Positions 43,692 to 52,079 of a stretch of 64,000 nucleotides of DNA are shown here, piece by piece (within the stretch, counting starts at the first letter, position 1; every line of letters starts with the position of its first letter). The notes beneath the pieces were generated by a model. The model was given only the letters and a program-made list of their open reading frames with translations. It did no database searches and was not told the origin of the DNA. A program made the position numbers and the translations under genes. This stretch comes from Peribacillus sp. FSL E2-0218 (lineage in GTDB: Bacteria; Bacillota; Bacilli; Bacillales; DSM-1321). The stretch is taken from assembly GCF_037992945.1 (NCBI RefSeq), contig NZ_CP150304.1, positions 4,726,501-4,790,500 on the forward strand. Reading direction: 5' to 3'.

Positions 43692-43734
43692 TTTACTCAA
43701 GCATTAGCAATCTATCAACGATTGCATGAGTAAA
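43692..43734 (+). promoter_or_regulatory. Stem-loop at the 5' end of the lysP leader
   Basis: TTTACTCA pairs with TGAGTAAA and GCAATC with GATTGC, around a 7-base loop with an internal asymmetric bulge. It would sit at the extreme 5' end of the transcript, before the aptamer. Confidence 0.6.
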
Positions 43735-43799
43735 AATCGTACGACGTTTTCTATTAAAGAGACGCAACGATTCATCATAATTGAATACTTCCTCATTTA

Positions 43800-43980
43800 C
43801 CGATGAGTTAGAGGCTGCAGCTTACAAGAGTATAACGGACGAGATTCAGGAAAATTGAAGACTCCGTTAAAAAGGGTAAGTTGCCGAAGTTAGGGTATAT
43901 TCCATGTATATTCTCGCTGGCGGTGTTGCCGAACAGGAACATCACTGTCACGTTTTTTAAAAGCGTGGGGAGCTATCTTC
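43800..43980 (+). promoter_or_regulatory. Lysine riboswitch (L-box)
   Basis: Conserved blocks in order: GATGAGTTAGAGGCTGCAGC, AAGAGTATAACGGACGAGA, AAAGGGTAAGTTGCCGAAG, GCTGGCGGTGTTGCCGAACA and ACTGTCACG, closing with GGGGAGCTATCTTC that pairs with the first block. This is the L-box aptamer; with the terminator at 44005-44038 it should switch off lysP when lysine is abundant. Confidence 0.92.
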
Positions 43981-44004
43981 GGAAGGATAAACGGGTTTAT
44001 TATA

Positions 44005-44038
44005 AACAGCCGTCGATCTTTTTCGACTGCTGTTTTTT
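44005..44038 (+). terminator. Riboswitch-controlled terminator before lysP
   Basis: AACAGC-C-GTCGA / TCGAC-T-GCTGTT stem, 6-base loop, followed by TTTT-G-TTTTTT. Located 44 bases before the lysP start. Confidence 0.9.
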
Positions 44039-44081
44039 GTTTTTTCCGTATCCTTCCAATAAAAAAGGAGTGTAACATCAA

Positions 44082-45533
44082 TTGTCAAATTCTCAGCCAA
44101 CATCAAGCCCCACTGAATTGAAAAGGAGCCTGAAAGCGCGGCACTTAATGATGATTTCATTAGGTGGCACGATTGGAACAGGTTTATTCTTAGCAAGCGG
44201 CGGCGCCATCCATTCGGCCGGTCCCGGCGGTGCCCTTGTGGCATATGCAGTCATCGGCATCATGGTTTATTACTTAATGACAAGTCTTGCAGAAATGGCA
44301 GCATACATGCCAGTGGCCGGTTCGTTCCGTGTCTATGCATCCAAATTCGTCGATCCTTCCTTCGGTTTTGCAATCGGTTGGAACTATTGGTATAACTGGG
44401 CAATCACCATTGCTGCCGAATTGGCAGCCGTTGTCCTGATCATGAAGTTCTGGTTTCCTGATACGCCTTCGTTTATCTGGAGTGCCATTGCCCTGATCAT
44501 GATGTTCCTTATCAACTACATGTCCGTTAAAGGTTTTGGCGAAGCCGAATTCTGGTTTGCCATGATCAAAGTCGTAACAGTGATCATCTTCCTGATCACA
44601 GGTGTTCTGATCATTCTTGGAATCATGGGCGGCAAGGACCCCATCGGTTTCTCCAACTTCACGATGGGCGAGGGGCCCTTTAATGGAGGCTTTTTCACGA
44701 TTTTAGGCGTTTTCATGGCTGCCGGTTTTTCATTCCAGGGCACGGAATTGCTTGGAGTGACGGCGGGAGAAAGCGAAGATCCGGAAAAAAACATTCCCAA
44801 AGCGATCAGATCCGTTTTCTGGCGGATTATCTTATTCTACATCCTTGCCATTTTCGTCATTGGCATGATCATTCCGTTTACGGATTCACGTCTGCTTAGT
44901 GAAGATGTTGCCGTCAGTCCTTTCACGCTAGTCTTCGAGCGTGCCGGTCTTGCCTTTGCAGCCTCCATCATGAACGCGATCATCTTATCATCCGTACTTT
45001 CTGCCGGTAACTCTGGCATGTATGCCTCAACCCGTATGCTCTGGGACTTGGCACGTGACGGGAAAGCGCCGAAATTCCTTGGCAAGCTGGATAAACGGGG
45101 AGTTCCGGTCAATGCACTTATCGTCACTGCTTTAGTTGGCTGCCTTGCATTCCTTGCTTCATTTTTCGGGGATGGCGTCGTGTATATCTGGTTATTGAAT
45201 GCTTCCGGCATGGCCGGCTTCGTTACCTGGGTAGGGATCGCGATTGCCCACTATCGGTTCCGCAAAGCATATTCAGCCCAAGGGCTTGACTTGAATGCAT
45301 TGCCGTATAGGGCCAAAGGATTCCCATTCGGTCCCATCTTTGCACTTGTTCTATGCATCATCATTATCATTGGACAAGGCTACCAAGCCTTCACAAGCGA
45401 CGGGATCGACTGGAATTCCATGTTCGTATCCTACATCGGCTTGTTTTTATTCTTCGCCCTATGGTTGGGTTATAAATGGAAGCATAAAACGAAAGTCATT
45501 CCCCTTGAGGAATGCGATCTTAAAACGAAATGA
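44082..45533 (+). CDS. lysP: Lysine permease
   Basis: APC-family amino acid permease with 12 membrane segments, 483 residues from a TTG (AAAAGGAG upstream). It matches LysP in GFSFQGTELLGVTAGESEDPEKNIPKAIRSVFWRI and VLSAGNSGMYASTRMLWDLA. The lysine riboswitch upstream independently indicates lysine as substrate. Followed by a bidirectional terminator shared with the ger operon side. Confidence 0.94.
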   Translation: MSNSQPTSSPTELKRSLKARHLMMISLGGTIGTGLFLASGGAIHSAGPGGALVAYAVIGIMVYYLMTSLAEMAAYMPVAGSFRVYASKFVDPSFGFAIGWNYWYNWAITIAAELAAVVLIMKFWFPDTPSFIWSAIALIMMFLINYMSVKGFGEAEFWFAMIKVVTVIIFLITGVLIILGIMGGKDPIGFSNFTMGEGPFNGGFFTILGVFMAAGFSFQGTELLGVTAGESEDPEKNIPKAIRSVFWRIILFYILAIFVIGMIIPFTDSRLLSEDVAVSPFTLVFERAGLAFAASIMNAIILSSVLSAGNSGMYASTRMLWDLARDGKAPKFLGKLDKRGVPVNALIVTALVGCLAFLASFFGDGVVYIWLLNASGMAGFVTWVGIAIAHYRFRKAYSAQGLDLNALPYRAKGFPFGPIFALVLCIIIIIGQGYQAFTSDGIDWNSMFVSYIGLFLFFALWLGYKWKHKTKVIPLEECDLKTK

Positions 45534-45540
45534 TCCATAT

Positions 45541-45584
45541 AAAGGACCCGGTCTCCGCCATTTAGGGGGAAGCCGGGTCCTTTT
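45541..45584. terminator. Bidirectional terminator after lysP
   Basis: Perfect 11-bp stem AAAGGACCCGG / CCGGGTCCTTT around a 21-base loop. Confidence 0.85.
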
Positions 45585-45684
45585 CTCATTTCATTGGCCG
45601 ATTCCGCTTCCCTCCAGCGATTAAAATTGCCCACCCCATCCAGCAATACCTTATTAAAAGGGGGAACTTCCGGATATTCTTCGT

Positions 45685-46767
45685 TCATTCCGAGATTCCC
45701 GTTTGAATCATTTCGATATTCAAATCCACTTCGATCGGAATATGAGGGTACACCTCTTCCCAATGTTTACGATTGAAATTCCTCGTTTTACTTTTAGCAT
45801 GATCACCGAGTGCCAGCGGATCTATATTATACCTTTGAAACATGGTCACCATCTCATTCAGTTTCTTACCGAGGATACGTTCCGCTTTGGCTTCTATCTT
45901 GTTCACGTCGACGGGTTTGTTCAAGTCGAAGCCTTGAACCTCCAGCAGATTTGCTTTCAATTCCACTTCAATCCTGGCCTTCGGGTTCCGATTGGCATTC
46001 GTGATGCGATAACGGACACGTGATTCCACATTATCGATAGTTGTATAATCATTTTCCTTCCATTTAATTTCATAACTCCCCAATTTAAAATTTTCACTAA
46101 GGATCTTGAATAAAAAACCGTCCTCATAAGGAATGTATTTGCCAATATATTGATCCCTTTTAAACAGGGCGATCCCTTTCACGATTATTTGGTCGTCCGC
46201 CTTTTCCAATAAGGGCATGACCGGATCGATGCCGTTACCATGACTTGCATATAAATACTTATGTAAATCTACATCAGTCAAATTCGTCCTCATATTCTGT
46301 TCGATCAACTCTTTTACTTGAACGCCTGGAGTCCTGACCATTTTCGGCTCCATCCTTACGACATCCTCCGCTTTGCCATCAACGATCGCCAAAAACAGGT
46401 CCCTTCCCACCATCGGGTCACGCCGATATGTATCTACATAATCATTCAGCCCTCTTCTAGCCAATTCATCACCGTACAGGATGACTGTCAGTCTCCCGCC
46501 GACGATGGGAAATGGCGTTTTGGCATTTTCTTGCTGCCGAGTGGCGTTTATATCATGGGAAATCGCTTCATATACCTCTTTCCCTAGATCCGCTTCCTCT
46601 CCTGGCTGGGGCACACTGACAACGACTGTACTTTTGATTTTATCCTCACCAGCATCGTCATAGCCGACGATTTCAGCGATTAAAATATCCTCCAATATTT
46701 GCTTTTCCACTCCGCACGCCGACAGTATGATGCAGCATGATGCAATCAAGAGCAATTTGAAGTTCAT
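45685..46767 (-). CDS. Ger(x)C-family germinant receptor lipoprotein
   Basis: C subunit of a GerA-type nutrient receptor in the spore inner membrane. 360 residues with lipobox LSAC after a short signal (MNFKLLLIASCCIILSACGV). QILEDILIAEIVGYDDA, RDLFLAIVDGKAEDVVRMEP and VNKIEAKAERILGKKLNEMVTMFQRYNIDPLALGDHAKSK are typical. The start overlaps the B gene stop (ATGA), as usual for ger operons. Confidence 0.93.
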   Translation of the reverse strand: MNFKLLLIASCCIILSACGVEKQILEDILIAEIVGYDDAGEDKIKSTVVVSVPQPGEEADLGKEVYEAISHDINATRQQENAKTPFPIVGGRLTVILYGDELARRGLNDYVDTYRRDPMVGRDLFLAIVDGKAEDVVRMEPKMVRTPGVQVKELIEQNMRTNLTDVDLHKYLYASHGNGIDPVMPLLEKADDQIIVKGIALFKRDQYIGKYIPYEDGFLFKILSENFKLGSYEIKWKENDYTTIDNVESRVRYRITNANRNPKARIEVELKANLLEVQGFDLNKPVDVNKIEAKAERILGKKLNEMVTMFQRYNIDPLALGDHAKSKTRNFNRKHWEEVYPHIPIEVDLNIEMIQTGISE

Positions 46768-47864
46768 GGTTTATGGCCCCTTACTTTATAAACGATCGTC
46801 TGTGATAAGAATAAAAGCGGAAGATACACATAAATGATATAAAATCCTATACGTGAACTGATCGTGTTGAACAAGTCGATCTTATGACGGTTATCCAAGA
46901 AAAGGCAGGCAACTAAAATGACGAGCAAAAACATAACCAACAACTTCCTCTGCCTAACCCCGAATGCCCTTTTTGCCGTCCTGCTTGCTGCCCAGATTCC
47001 TAGGCAAATATTCGGCAGCACCATGAACAGCCATAGAGAAACGCCGATGTATTCAAACCTCTCAATGAACGGAAGGTCGGCGATTTTCCATAAGGTCAAG
47101 GTTGCCCAAATGACATCCTTCAGCTGATCCCGATGGTAGTAGGCAATGGAAACGATAAAGGAGTTTAGATATACCGCCATGGTGAACAGCACCCCTAAAT
47201 GCGCCCACTTTTGCGAATGGTCACGCTTTTTGATGAATGGATAATAAATCAGGAGTAATTCAAACCCAAGATAATTCAACGTCATATTCTTGCAGGCCTT
47301 CATGATTTCCAAAAAGGAATGATCAAAAACGGGACCCAAATTTTCAATATGGGCGTGTTTTAACGGAAAATAGTTCAAAAGGATTAAGGGCGAAGTGATT
47401 ACGAGTCCGATCAAACATAAACCGGTAATGACCCTGAACCCTCCCACAACAAAGCTATACACGAGTATCAGGATGATGCTTAAAAGCATGAGGATATTCA
47501 CCCCTGGGAACATCCAAACCTGAATCACCTCCAAATACGTCCTGACAATGATGATGGTAATGGCGGTAAAGTAGAGGATGAAAATAATATTGAAGGCATT
47601 TCCTGCCCACTTCCCAAACAAATCGTGATGGATGGCAACCAAATCTAGCGTTTGTGTACCTCTGCCCAGCATCTTATAGCACATCCAAACCAGGATATTG
47701 ATGGTCAATCCTGAAATGATGATCGAAATCCATGCGTCCTGGCCAGCCTCTTTCGCGATGAACCGTTCGAATCCCAAAACCCCTACGCCAATCTGCATGC
47801 CTGGCATAAGGAAGAAAACAAAAAATGTTGATATCAGCTTCGTTTCATTTGGTTTGATTTCCAT
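46764..47864 (-). CDS. GerAB-type germination permease
   Basis: B subunit of the receptor, spore-permease branch of the APC superfamily, 366 residues with about ten membrane segments. GMQIGVGVLGFERFIAKEAGQDAWISI at the N-terminus and GFRVITGLCLIGLV are typical. It probably forms the germinant-binding subunit. It lies 23 bases after the A subunit gene. The germinant cannot be told from sequence. Confidence 0.93.
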   Translation of the reverse strand: MEIKPNETKLISTFFVFFLMPGMQIGVGVLGFERFIAKEAGQDAWISIIISGLTINILVWMCYKMLGRGTQTLDLVAIHHDLFGKWAGNAFNIIFILYFTAITIIIVRTYLEVIQVWMFPGVNILMLLSIILILVYSFVVGGFRVITGLCLIGLVITSPLILLNYFPLKHAHIENLGPVFDHSFLEIMKACKNMTLNYLGFELLLIYYPFIKKRDHSQKWAHLGVLFTMAVYLNSFIVSIAYYHRDQLKDVIWATLTLWKIADLPFIERFEYIGVSLWLFMVLPNICLGIWAASRTAKRAFGVRQRKLLVMFLLVILVACLFLDNRHKIDLFNTISSRIGFYIIYVYLPLLFLSQTIVYKVRGHKP

Positions 47865-47887
47865 ACCCTCTCACCGCTTTCCGGACC

Positions 47888-49396
47888 TTATTCATCAATA
47901 TCCCTCTGTGAACTTTTGGATTCAACCTTCTTCCTTATCCTGACTCGATCTTCCGTTCGCAGAAATTGCGGGCGTTTTTTCTGCTTTGAAAAAGGCAGGC
48001 GAATTAAACTATCTTTAAAGTCATGAAATCGCATCGGGTAAAGCGGCTCTAAATAGGGGCTGCCAAGCGAAGTCAATTTCAACAAATGGCTTAAAATGAA
48101 GGCACTGCATAAAACCAGGCCGAACAGTCCATATAACTGGGCTGCAAGCAGGAAAGGGAAGCGGATGAGGCGAATCGTATTGCTGATTTGATATATCGGT
48201 ACCGTAAAGGATGCAAGGGCCGCCAAAGCAACGAGCATCAACAAGACGTTACTGACAAATCCTGCTTCCACAGCAGCTGTGCCAATGACGATACCGCCGA
48301 CAATGCCGATCGTCGAACCGACCTTTGCAGGAAGCCTGACCGCCGCTTCCCTGAGAAGCTCGATCGTTCCTTCAAGTACGATCGCCTCCAAGATCGGAGG
48401 AAATGGAATCACTCCCCTTGACGATATTAAAATCGGCAAAAGATCAGTTGGTATCACCTGATAATGATAGGTGATGACGGCAACATACAGGGACGATGAA
48501 AAAATGGAAAAGAGAACGGCAAATAGGCGGATCAAACGAAAGGAAGTGCCGAGGTTCCAAATTTGCAAGTAATCTTCGAATGACGAAAAAAACGAAATGA
48601 TCGTATTGGGACCGACCAATGCATGAGGCGACCCATCAAGCATGATCCCTATTTTCCCTTCCGATAATACGGTGGCGAGATGATCCGGCCGCTCCGTATC
48701 TATCAGCTGCGGAAACATGGAATTCCGATTATCCGTGATCATCTGGCTCACAAACGAAATGTCGACGATCGTGTCATAATCTATATCAGCGATTCTTTGC
48801 ATCACCGTTTCTACAATCTGTTGATTAACGATGCCGTCCATATAGAGCACAACTAACTTTGTTTGCGAGATGCTCCCCACCCGAAATTCCCTGGAGCGCA
48901 GTTCGGGAGAGGGTAACCGATTACGAATCAGATTCAAATTCGTATCGAGCGATTCAACAAAGGCTTCCTTCGGTCCAGCCACCGTATACTCAGACTCGGG
49001 TATCGAGGTTTGCCTCTTCACACTTTGAACGCAAGGAATGAGCAAACACGAATCATCAGCCTTTCTTGATTGAATCATGACTGATCCTGCCATGACCATT
49101 CGTTGGATGATGACGATATCCGAGGTCACTTTCATATTTTCCATTGGAATGTCGCTTTTTAATTGCTGAAGACTCTTCATTGGCTGATTATTGATAACAG
49201 CCAGTATATGTTCATGCAGCTTTTGATCACTGACCAGTGAATCGAAAAAAGAAATCGTATAGCCATCCTCATCGGGGAATTGGAAGGTTAGAAAATCATT
49301 GGATGCTTCAAACAGCTTACGCAATCGCTGAAAATCCTTGGGTGTTTCCTGAAAAGCGGCTACCTCATTTTCTTTTTTGACCTTAAAAAATCTCAC
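47888..49396 (-). CDS. GerAA-type germination receptor subunit
   Basis: A subunit, about 502 residues from the GTG at 49396 (GGGGG seven bases upstream); a TTG at 49465 has only a weak ribosome site. A soluble N-terminal region (MKVTSDIVIIQRMVMAGSVM, RSREFRVGSISQTKLVVLYMDGIVN) is followed by four or five membrane segments and the conserved GVIPFPPILEAIVLEGTIELLREAAVRLPAKVGSTIGIVGGIVIG. First gene of the A-B-C operon. Confidence 0.92.
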   Translation of the reverse strand: MRFFKVKKENEVAAFQETPKDFQRLRKLFEASNDFLTFQFPDEDGYTISFFDSLVSDQKLHEHILAVINNQPMKSLQQLKSDIPMENMKVTSDIVIIQRMVMAGSVMIQSRKADDSCLLIPCVQSVKRQTSIPESEYTVAGPKEAFVESLDTNLNLIRNRLPSPELRSREFRVGSISQTKLVVLYMDGIVNQQIVETVMQRIADIDYDTIVDISFVSQMITDNRNSMFPQLIDTERPDHLATVLSEGKIGIMLDGSPHALVGPNTIISFFSSFEDYLQIWNLGTSFRLIRLFAVLFSIFSSSLYVAVITYHYQVIPTDLLPILISSRGVIPFPPILEAIVLEGTIELLREAAVRLPAKVGSTIGIVGGIVIGTAAVEAGFVSNVLLMLVALAALASFTVPIYQISNTIRLIRFPFLLAAQLYGLFGLVLCSAFILSHLLKLTSLGSPYLEPLYPMRFHDFKDSLIRLPFSKQKKRPQFLRTEDRVRIRKKVESKSSQRDIDE

Positions 49397-49473
49397 ACTC
49401 CCACCCCCTAATGACAGATCCTCCAGTTTTCTGTTAGTGTAACCACTCTCTTTAAAGTTACTCAAAGCTGCCT

Positions 49474-49510
49474 AAAAAAGGAAAAGGCCTCCCGGATTTC
49501 ATGCCTTTTT
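49474..49510 (-). terminator. Terminator of the YhcN-like gene
   Basis: AAAAGGC / GCCTTTT stem followed by CCTTTTTT on the minus strand, upstream of the gerA start. Confidence 0.75.
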
Positions 49511-49550
49511 AAAAGCATGAATCACGGATAGGCCCTTGCACTCGATTTAC

Positions 49551-50081
49551 TTACCTTGAACTTGGAAAAATGCGGGTTACAAGCTCACGGAATTCATCAG
49601 CGAATCCTGCAACAGGTTTTCCATTTTGTATGTCATTCGCATACCCATCCATCCTTTGAACAAAGTCAGGATTCGTCGATACATATACTTTATCCACCGA
49701 TGAATCGGCTCCTCTTACTGCATCTGCCACTTTATTCTTCAAGTCCTTCGAGATATCTTTAGCTCCACTATTGTCATTGAGTACAGCTCCTACATATGCA
49801 TGATGATCCGTCACAATGACCCTGGCGCTCTTTATTTCCTTTAGAGCCTCGACACGGTTGGAGATATCATCGGAAACCCTCATATCGCTTACGTCATTAG
49901 CATTATTTTGCATGTTATTAACATTTTGCCTCGTGTCACTAACATTCATTGGATTTTCATAATTATTTTGGTTCGTGCGATTCAGACCAAGATTCTCACT
50001 TGCTCCTTCTTTAGTATTGGAATTACAGCCTGTTATCACCAATGCCACCATCGCACTTGATATTATCGCTTTATAATTCAT
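49551..50081 (-). CDS. YhcN/YlaJ-family sporulation lipoprotein
   Basis: 176 residues. Signal MNYKAIISSAMVALVITGC with lipobox ITGC, an Asn-rich linker (NNMQNNANDV), and the YhcN core KEIKSARVIVTDHHAYVGAVLNDNS ... VYVSTNPDFVQRMDGYANDIQNGKP. Paralog of YutC at 7198. Spore inner membrane location is inferred from the family, and its place beside a germinant receptor operon fits. GAGGGGTG precedes the ATG. Confidence 0.9.
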   Translation of the reverse strand: MNYKAIISSAMVALVITGCNSNTKEGASENLGLNRTNQNNYENPMNVSDTRQNVNNMQNNANDVSDMRVSDDISNRVEALKEIKSARVIVTDHHAYVGAVLNDNSGAKDISKDLKNKVADAVRGADSSVDKVYVSTNPDFVQRMDGYANDIQNGKPVAGFADEFRELVTRIFPSSR

Positions 50082-50187
50082 CCTTACACCCCTCTCTAAT
50101 GGTTTAACGTTACTATTTGCATGGAGGAGGTGAATTATTCGAAAAAATCGATATCATCAAGTGCGATACATTCGTACGGCGTTAAAA

Positions 50188-50225
50188 TTTGACCGTTTCA
50201 TTGCACTGCAGGCACTTAGCCTTCG
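50188..50225 (-). repeat. Truncated remnant of the GC-rich dispersed repeat
   Basis: ACTGCAGGCACTTAGCCTTCG (plus strand, split as ACTGCAGGCACT and TAGCCTTCG) resembles ACTCCAGGCACT plus CGCTTTCCG in the reverse complement of 56621-56744, matching 16 of 21 bases. Like the 10944 copy it lies just beyond a terminator of the same sequence type. Confidence 0.45.
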
Positions 50226-50246
50226 ATATCCCCTTAAATGGGAACA

Positions 50247-50280
50247 CAAAAAAATACCGTCTGCAAAATACAGACAGTAT
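50247..50280 (-). terminator. Terminator of the DUF948 gene
   Basis: Stem ATACTGTCTG / CAGACGGTAT with one G-U pair, followed by seven T on the minus strand. About 24 of 30 bases match the terminator at 11060-11091. Confidence 0.85.
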
Positions 50281-50335
50281 CTCCTTTAAGTTGCTTTTCC
50301 CAGGCTTTCCTTCCACTCTTGAAAGTGCTAACGGA

Positions 50336-50665
50336 TTACCCATCACTTCTTTTTCTGATGCTCAGCTTATCGCCTTTTATCGTATACCAAATATTCTTGA
50401 ATGGTTCTGGTGATTGTTTGGCTGCATCCACCGTATATTGGACAGCCTCTTTTTTATATTGAACATCTTCAGTGATCTCCTTCTGTGTCATGGAGAGCTG
50501 ATCGGTTTCGGATTTGATCTGATCCGTTTTTGCCTGGATGCGCGTTACCGTTTCATTCACATTCTCGATTGTCGGCTTGGAATCCTTGAATGTTTTGAAA
50601 GCAAAAAAAGCTAAATAAATAAGAGCTCCGATAAAGAGGGCAAGACTGATGTAGACAATGATCAC
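50336..50665 (-). CDS. DUF948-family membrane protein
   Basis: 109 residues from a GTG behind GGAGG. One N-terminal membrane segment (IIVYISLALFIGALIYLAFFAF) and a heptad-rich helix (SKPTIENVNETVTRIQAKTDQIKSETDQLSMTQKEITEDVQ), the DUF948/YtxG-like pattern. Such proteins accompany general stress genes in Bacillus; no YtxH/YtxJ partner is present here. Confidence 0.85.
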   Translation of the reverse strand: MIIVYISLALFIGALIYLAFFAFKTFKDSKPTIENVNETVTRIQAKTDQIKSETDQLSMTQKEITEDVQYKKEAVQYTVDAAKQSPEPFKNIWYTIKGDKLSIRKRSDG

Positions 50666-50783
50666 CTAAATTCCTCCTTCTTGTTTTATCTTTACTATAC
50701 CCTTAATCCTAGGCGTAAAACGAATCCCCATGTATTTTCTTCTATGCCTGGTCATATTATTAAAAGAAAAAGGAGGAATGAAC

Positions 50784-50963
50784 ATGAATCAGATGCCGCT
50801 ACTCAAAGCCTGCTTCAAGGCTGGGATGCACTTCATCAGGCATATCACCATACAACAGGCTGCCGTTATAGCAGGAATCATTTTTTTGATCATTCATCCA
50901 GAAATCTTCAGCCCGCTTTGGATCACACTCGCAGCCTCCGTCCTTGTATTGATCTTGCTTTGA
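50784..50963 (+). CDS. Small membrane protein of unknown function
   Basis: 59 residues from ATG 50784, seven bases after AAGGAGG. MNQMPLLKACFKAGMHFIRH is followed by two hydrophobic stretches (AAVIAGIIFLIIHP and LWITLAASVLVLILL) that probably form a hairpin. No family recognised. Divergent from the DUF948 gene, with which it may share a promoter region. Confidence 0.65.
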   Translation: MNQMPLLKACFKAGMHFIRHITIQQAAVIAGIIFLIIHPEIFSPLWITLAASVLVLILL

Positions 50964-51397
50964 CGCGCTCGACAAACCTCTGTCAGGAAAACTCCACTCC
51001 ACTGGCTGCCGTCAGTAACATAACGACCTTCAGCCAGTTAAAAGCTTAGGAGCCAATGGATATCCACGCAAAAAAAGGTTAATCAAACGATTGATTAAAC
51101 AAAGATTAGCCCTGCACAGTAGTACCTTTCTCCCCAACCATTTCCCCATTCGTTCTCTCATCTAGATGGAAAGCACCCCGTCATTTGAAGGTTAAGGAGC
51201 TTTAATATTCGCCTCATCTAAAAGAAAAAACGTTCCTTTTATTGACCCATTACCGACGTAGGTAAGAAACATTCCATTTTGTCCCAAAGTCCTCTTCCTA
51301 ATTCCACTTGAAATGCTGATAAAATAATAAAATGGAAAATTATAAAAATTGTGTATAATGAAGCTATATCATGCATTTTCAAGGAGGAGTCTTATTC
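50964..51397. other. Intergenic region with a perfect operator-like dyad
   Basis: About 430 bases before rraA. Contains TTAATCAA-ACGA-TTGATTAA at 51079-51098, and near the gene a likely -10 (TATAAT at 51353). No gene supported. Confidence 0.6.
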
Positions 51398-52018
51398 ATG
51401 GATGCGCTAATTCAACAGTTCAGGGATTTACCCACTACGGCCATTTCGGATGCGATGGGGGGCATGAGTAATCTGGATTCGGCTATCAAACCGTTGGATG
51501 GGGATTATCGTTTTGCTGGACGGGCTTTGACGGTACAGGTGCCTGTCGGTGATAATTCAGCGGTCTTAAAAGCGATCGCTGAGGCAAGGCCTGGAGATAT
51601 AATCGTGGTAGATAGTAAAGGCGATACATACCGGGCGATAGCGGGAGATTTTGTCGTCGGCATGATGCAGACGATGGAAATCGGTGCGCTCGTAGTCGAC
51701 GGGGTCATTCGTGATCTTGAGGCGATCAAAGACCTGAAATTCCCTGTGTTCTGCAAAGGGAGCACCATTGCCTCAAGCGGCAAGTCAGGCGTTGGAGAAA
51801 CGAATATCCCCATATCCTGTGGCGGAGTTGCCGTATTCCCGGGGGACATCATCGTCGGGGACGCAGATGGGGTCGTGGTCATTCCTCAAGCAAGGGGAGA
51901 AGAAATCCTGGTACACGCAAAAGATAAAATCAAAAAGGATGAGGAACGGGCCGAAAAGTACGCAGGAAAGCCTGCAGAAATTAGAAAATATATCGCCTTG
52001 ATGACCAATAAAGCATGA
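51398..52018 (+). CDS. RraA-family protein (HMG/CHA aldolase-like)
   Basis: RraA/menG-like fold, 206 residues from ATG 51398 (AAGGAGGAG upstream). TTAISDAMGGMSNLD, GDIIVVDSKGD, GALVVDGVIRDLEAIKDLKFPVFCKG and VFPGDIIVGDADGVVVIP are the family blocks; the R-D pair of VIRDLE matches metal-dependent 4-hydroxy-4-methyl-2-oxoglutarate aldolases. The true substrate is unknown; the older name demethylmenaquinone methyltransferase is wrong for this fold. Confidence 0.9.
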   Translation: MDALIQQFRDLPTTAISDAMGGMSNLDSAIKPLDGDYRFAGRALTVQVPVGDNSAVLKAIAEARPGDIIVVDSKGDTYRAIAGDFVVGMMQTMEIGALVVDGVIRDLEAIKDLKFPVFCKGSTIASSGKSGVGETNIPISCGGVAVFPGDIIVGDADGVVVIPQARGEEILVHAKDKIKKDEERAEKYAGKPAEIRKYIALMTNKA

Positions 52019-52026
52019 TCGCAAAC

Positions 52027-52067
52027 AAAAAAAAACAGGCAGGAAGCAATGGCTTCCTGCCTGTTTC
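52027..52067. terminator. Bidirectional terminator between rraA-like and ltaS
   Basis: 14-bp perfect stem AACAGGCAGGAAGC / GCTTCCTGCCTGTT with a 4-base loop, A-run on the left and TTTCGTTT on the right. Confidence 0.92.
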
Positions 52068-52079
52068 GTTTGTTTTGCT

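Noticed and set aside
50122..50280. Strong ribosome-site sequence GGAGGAGGTGA followed by an open frame from an ATT codon
   Set aside because: No ATG, GTG or TTG at a normal distance; the frame runs through a terminator hairpin of the opposite strand, so chance is more likely.
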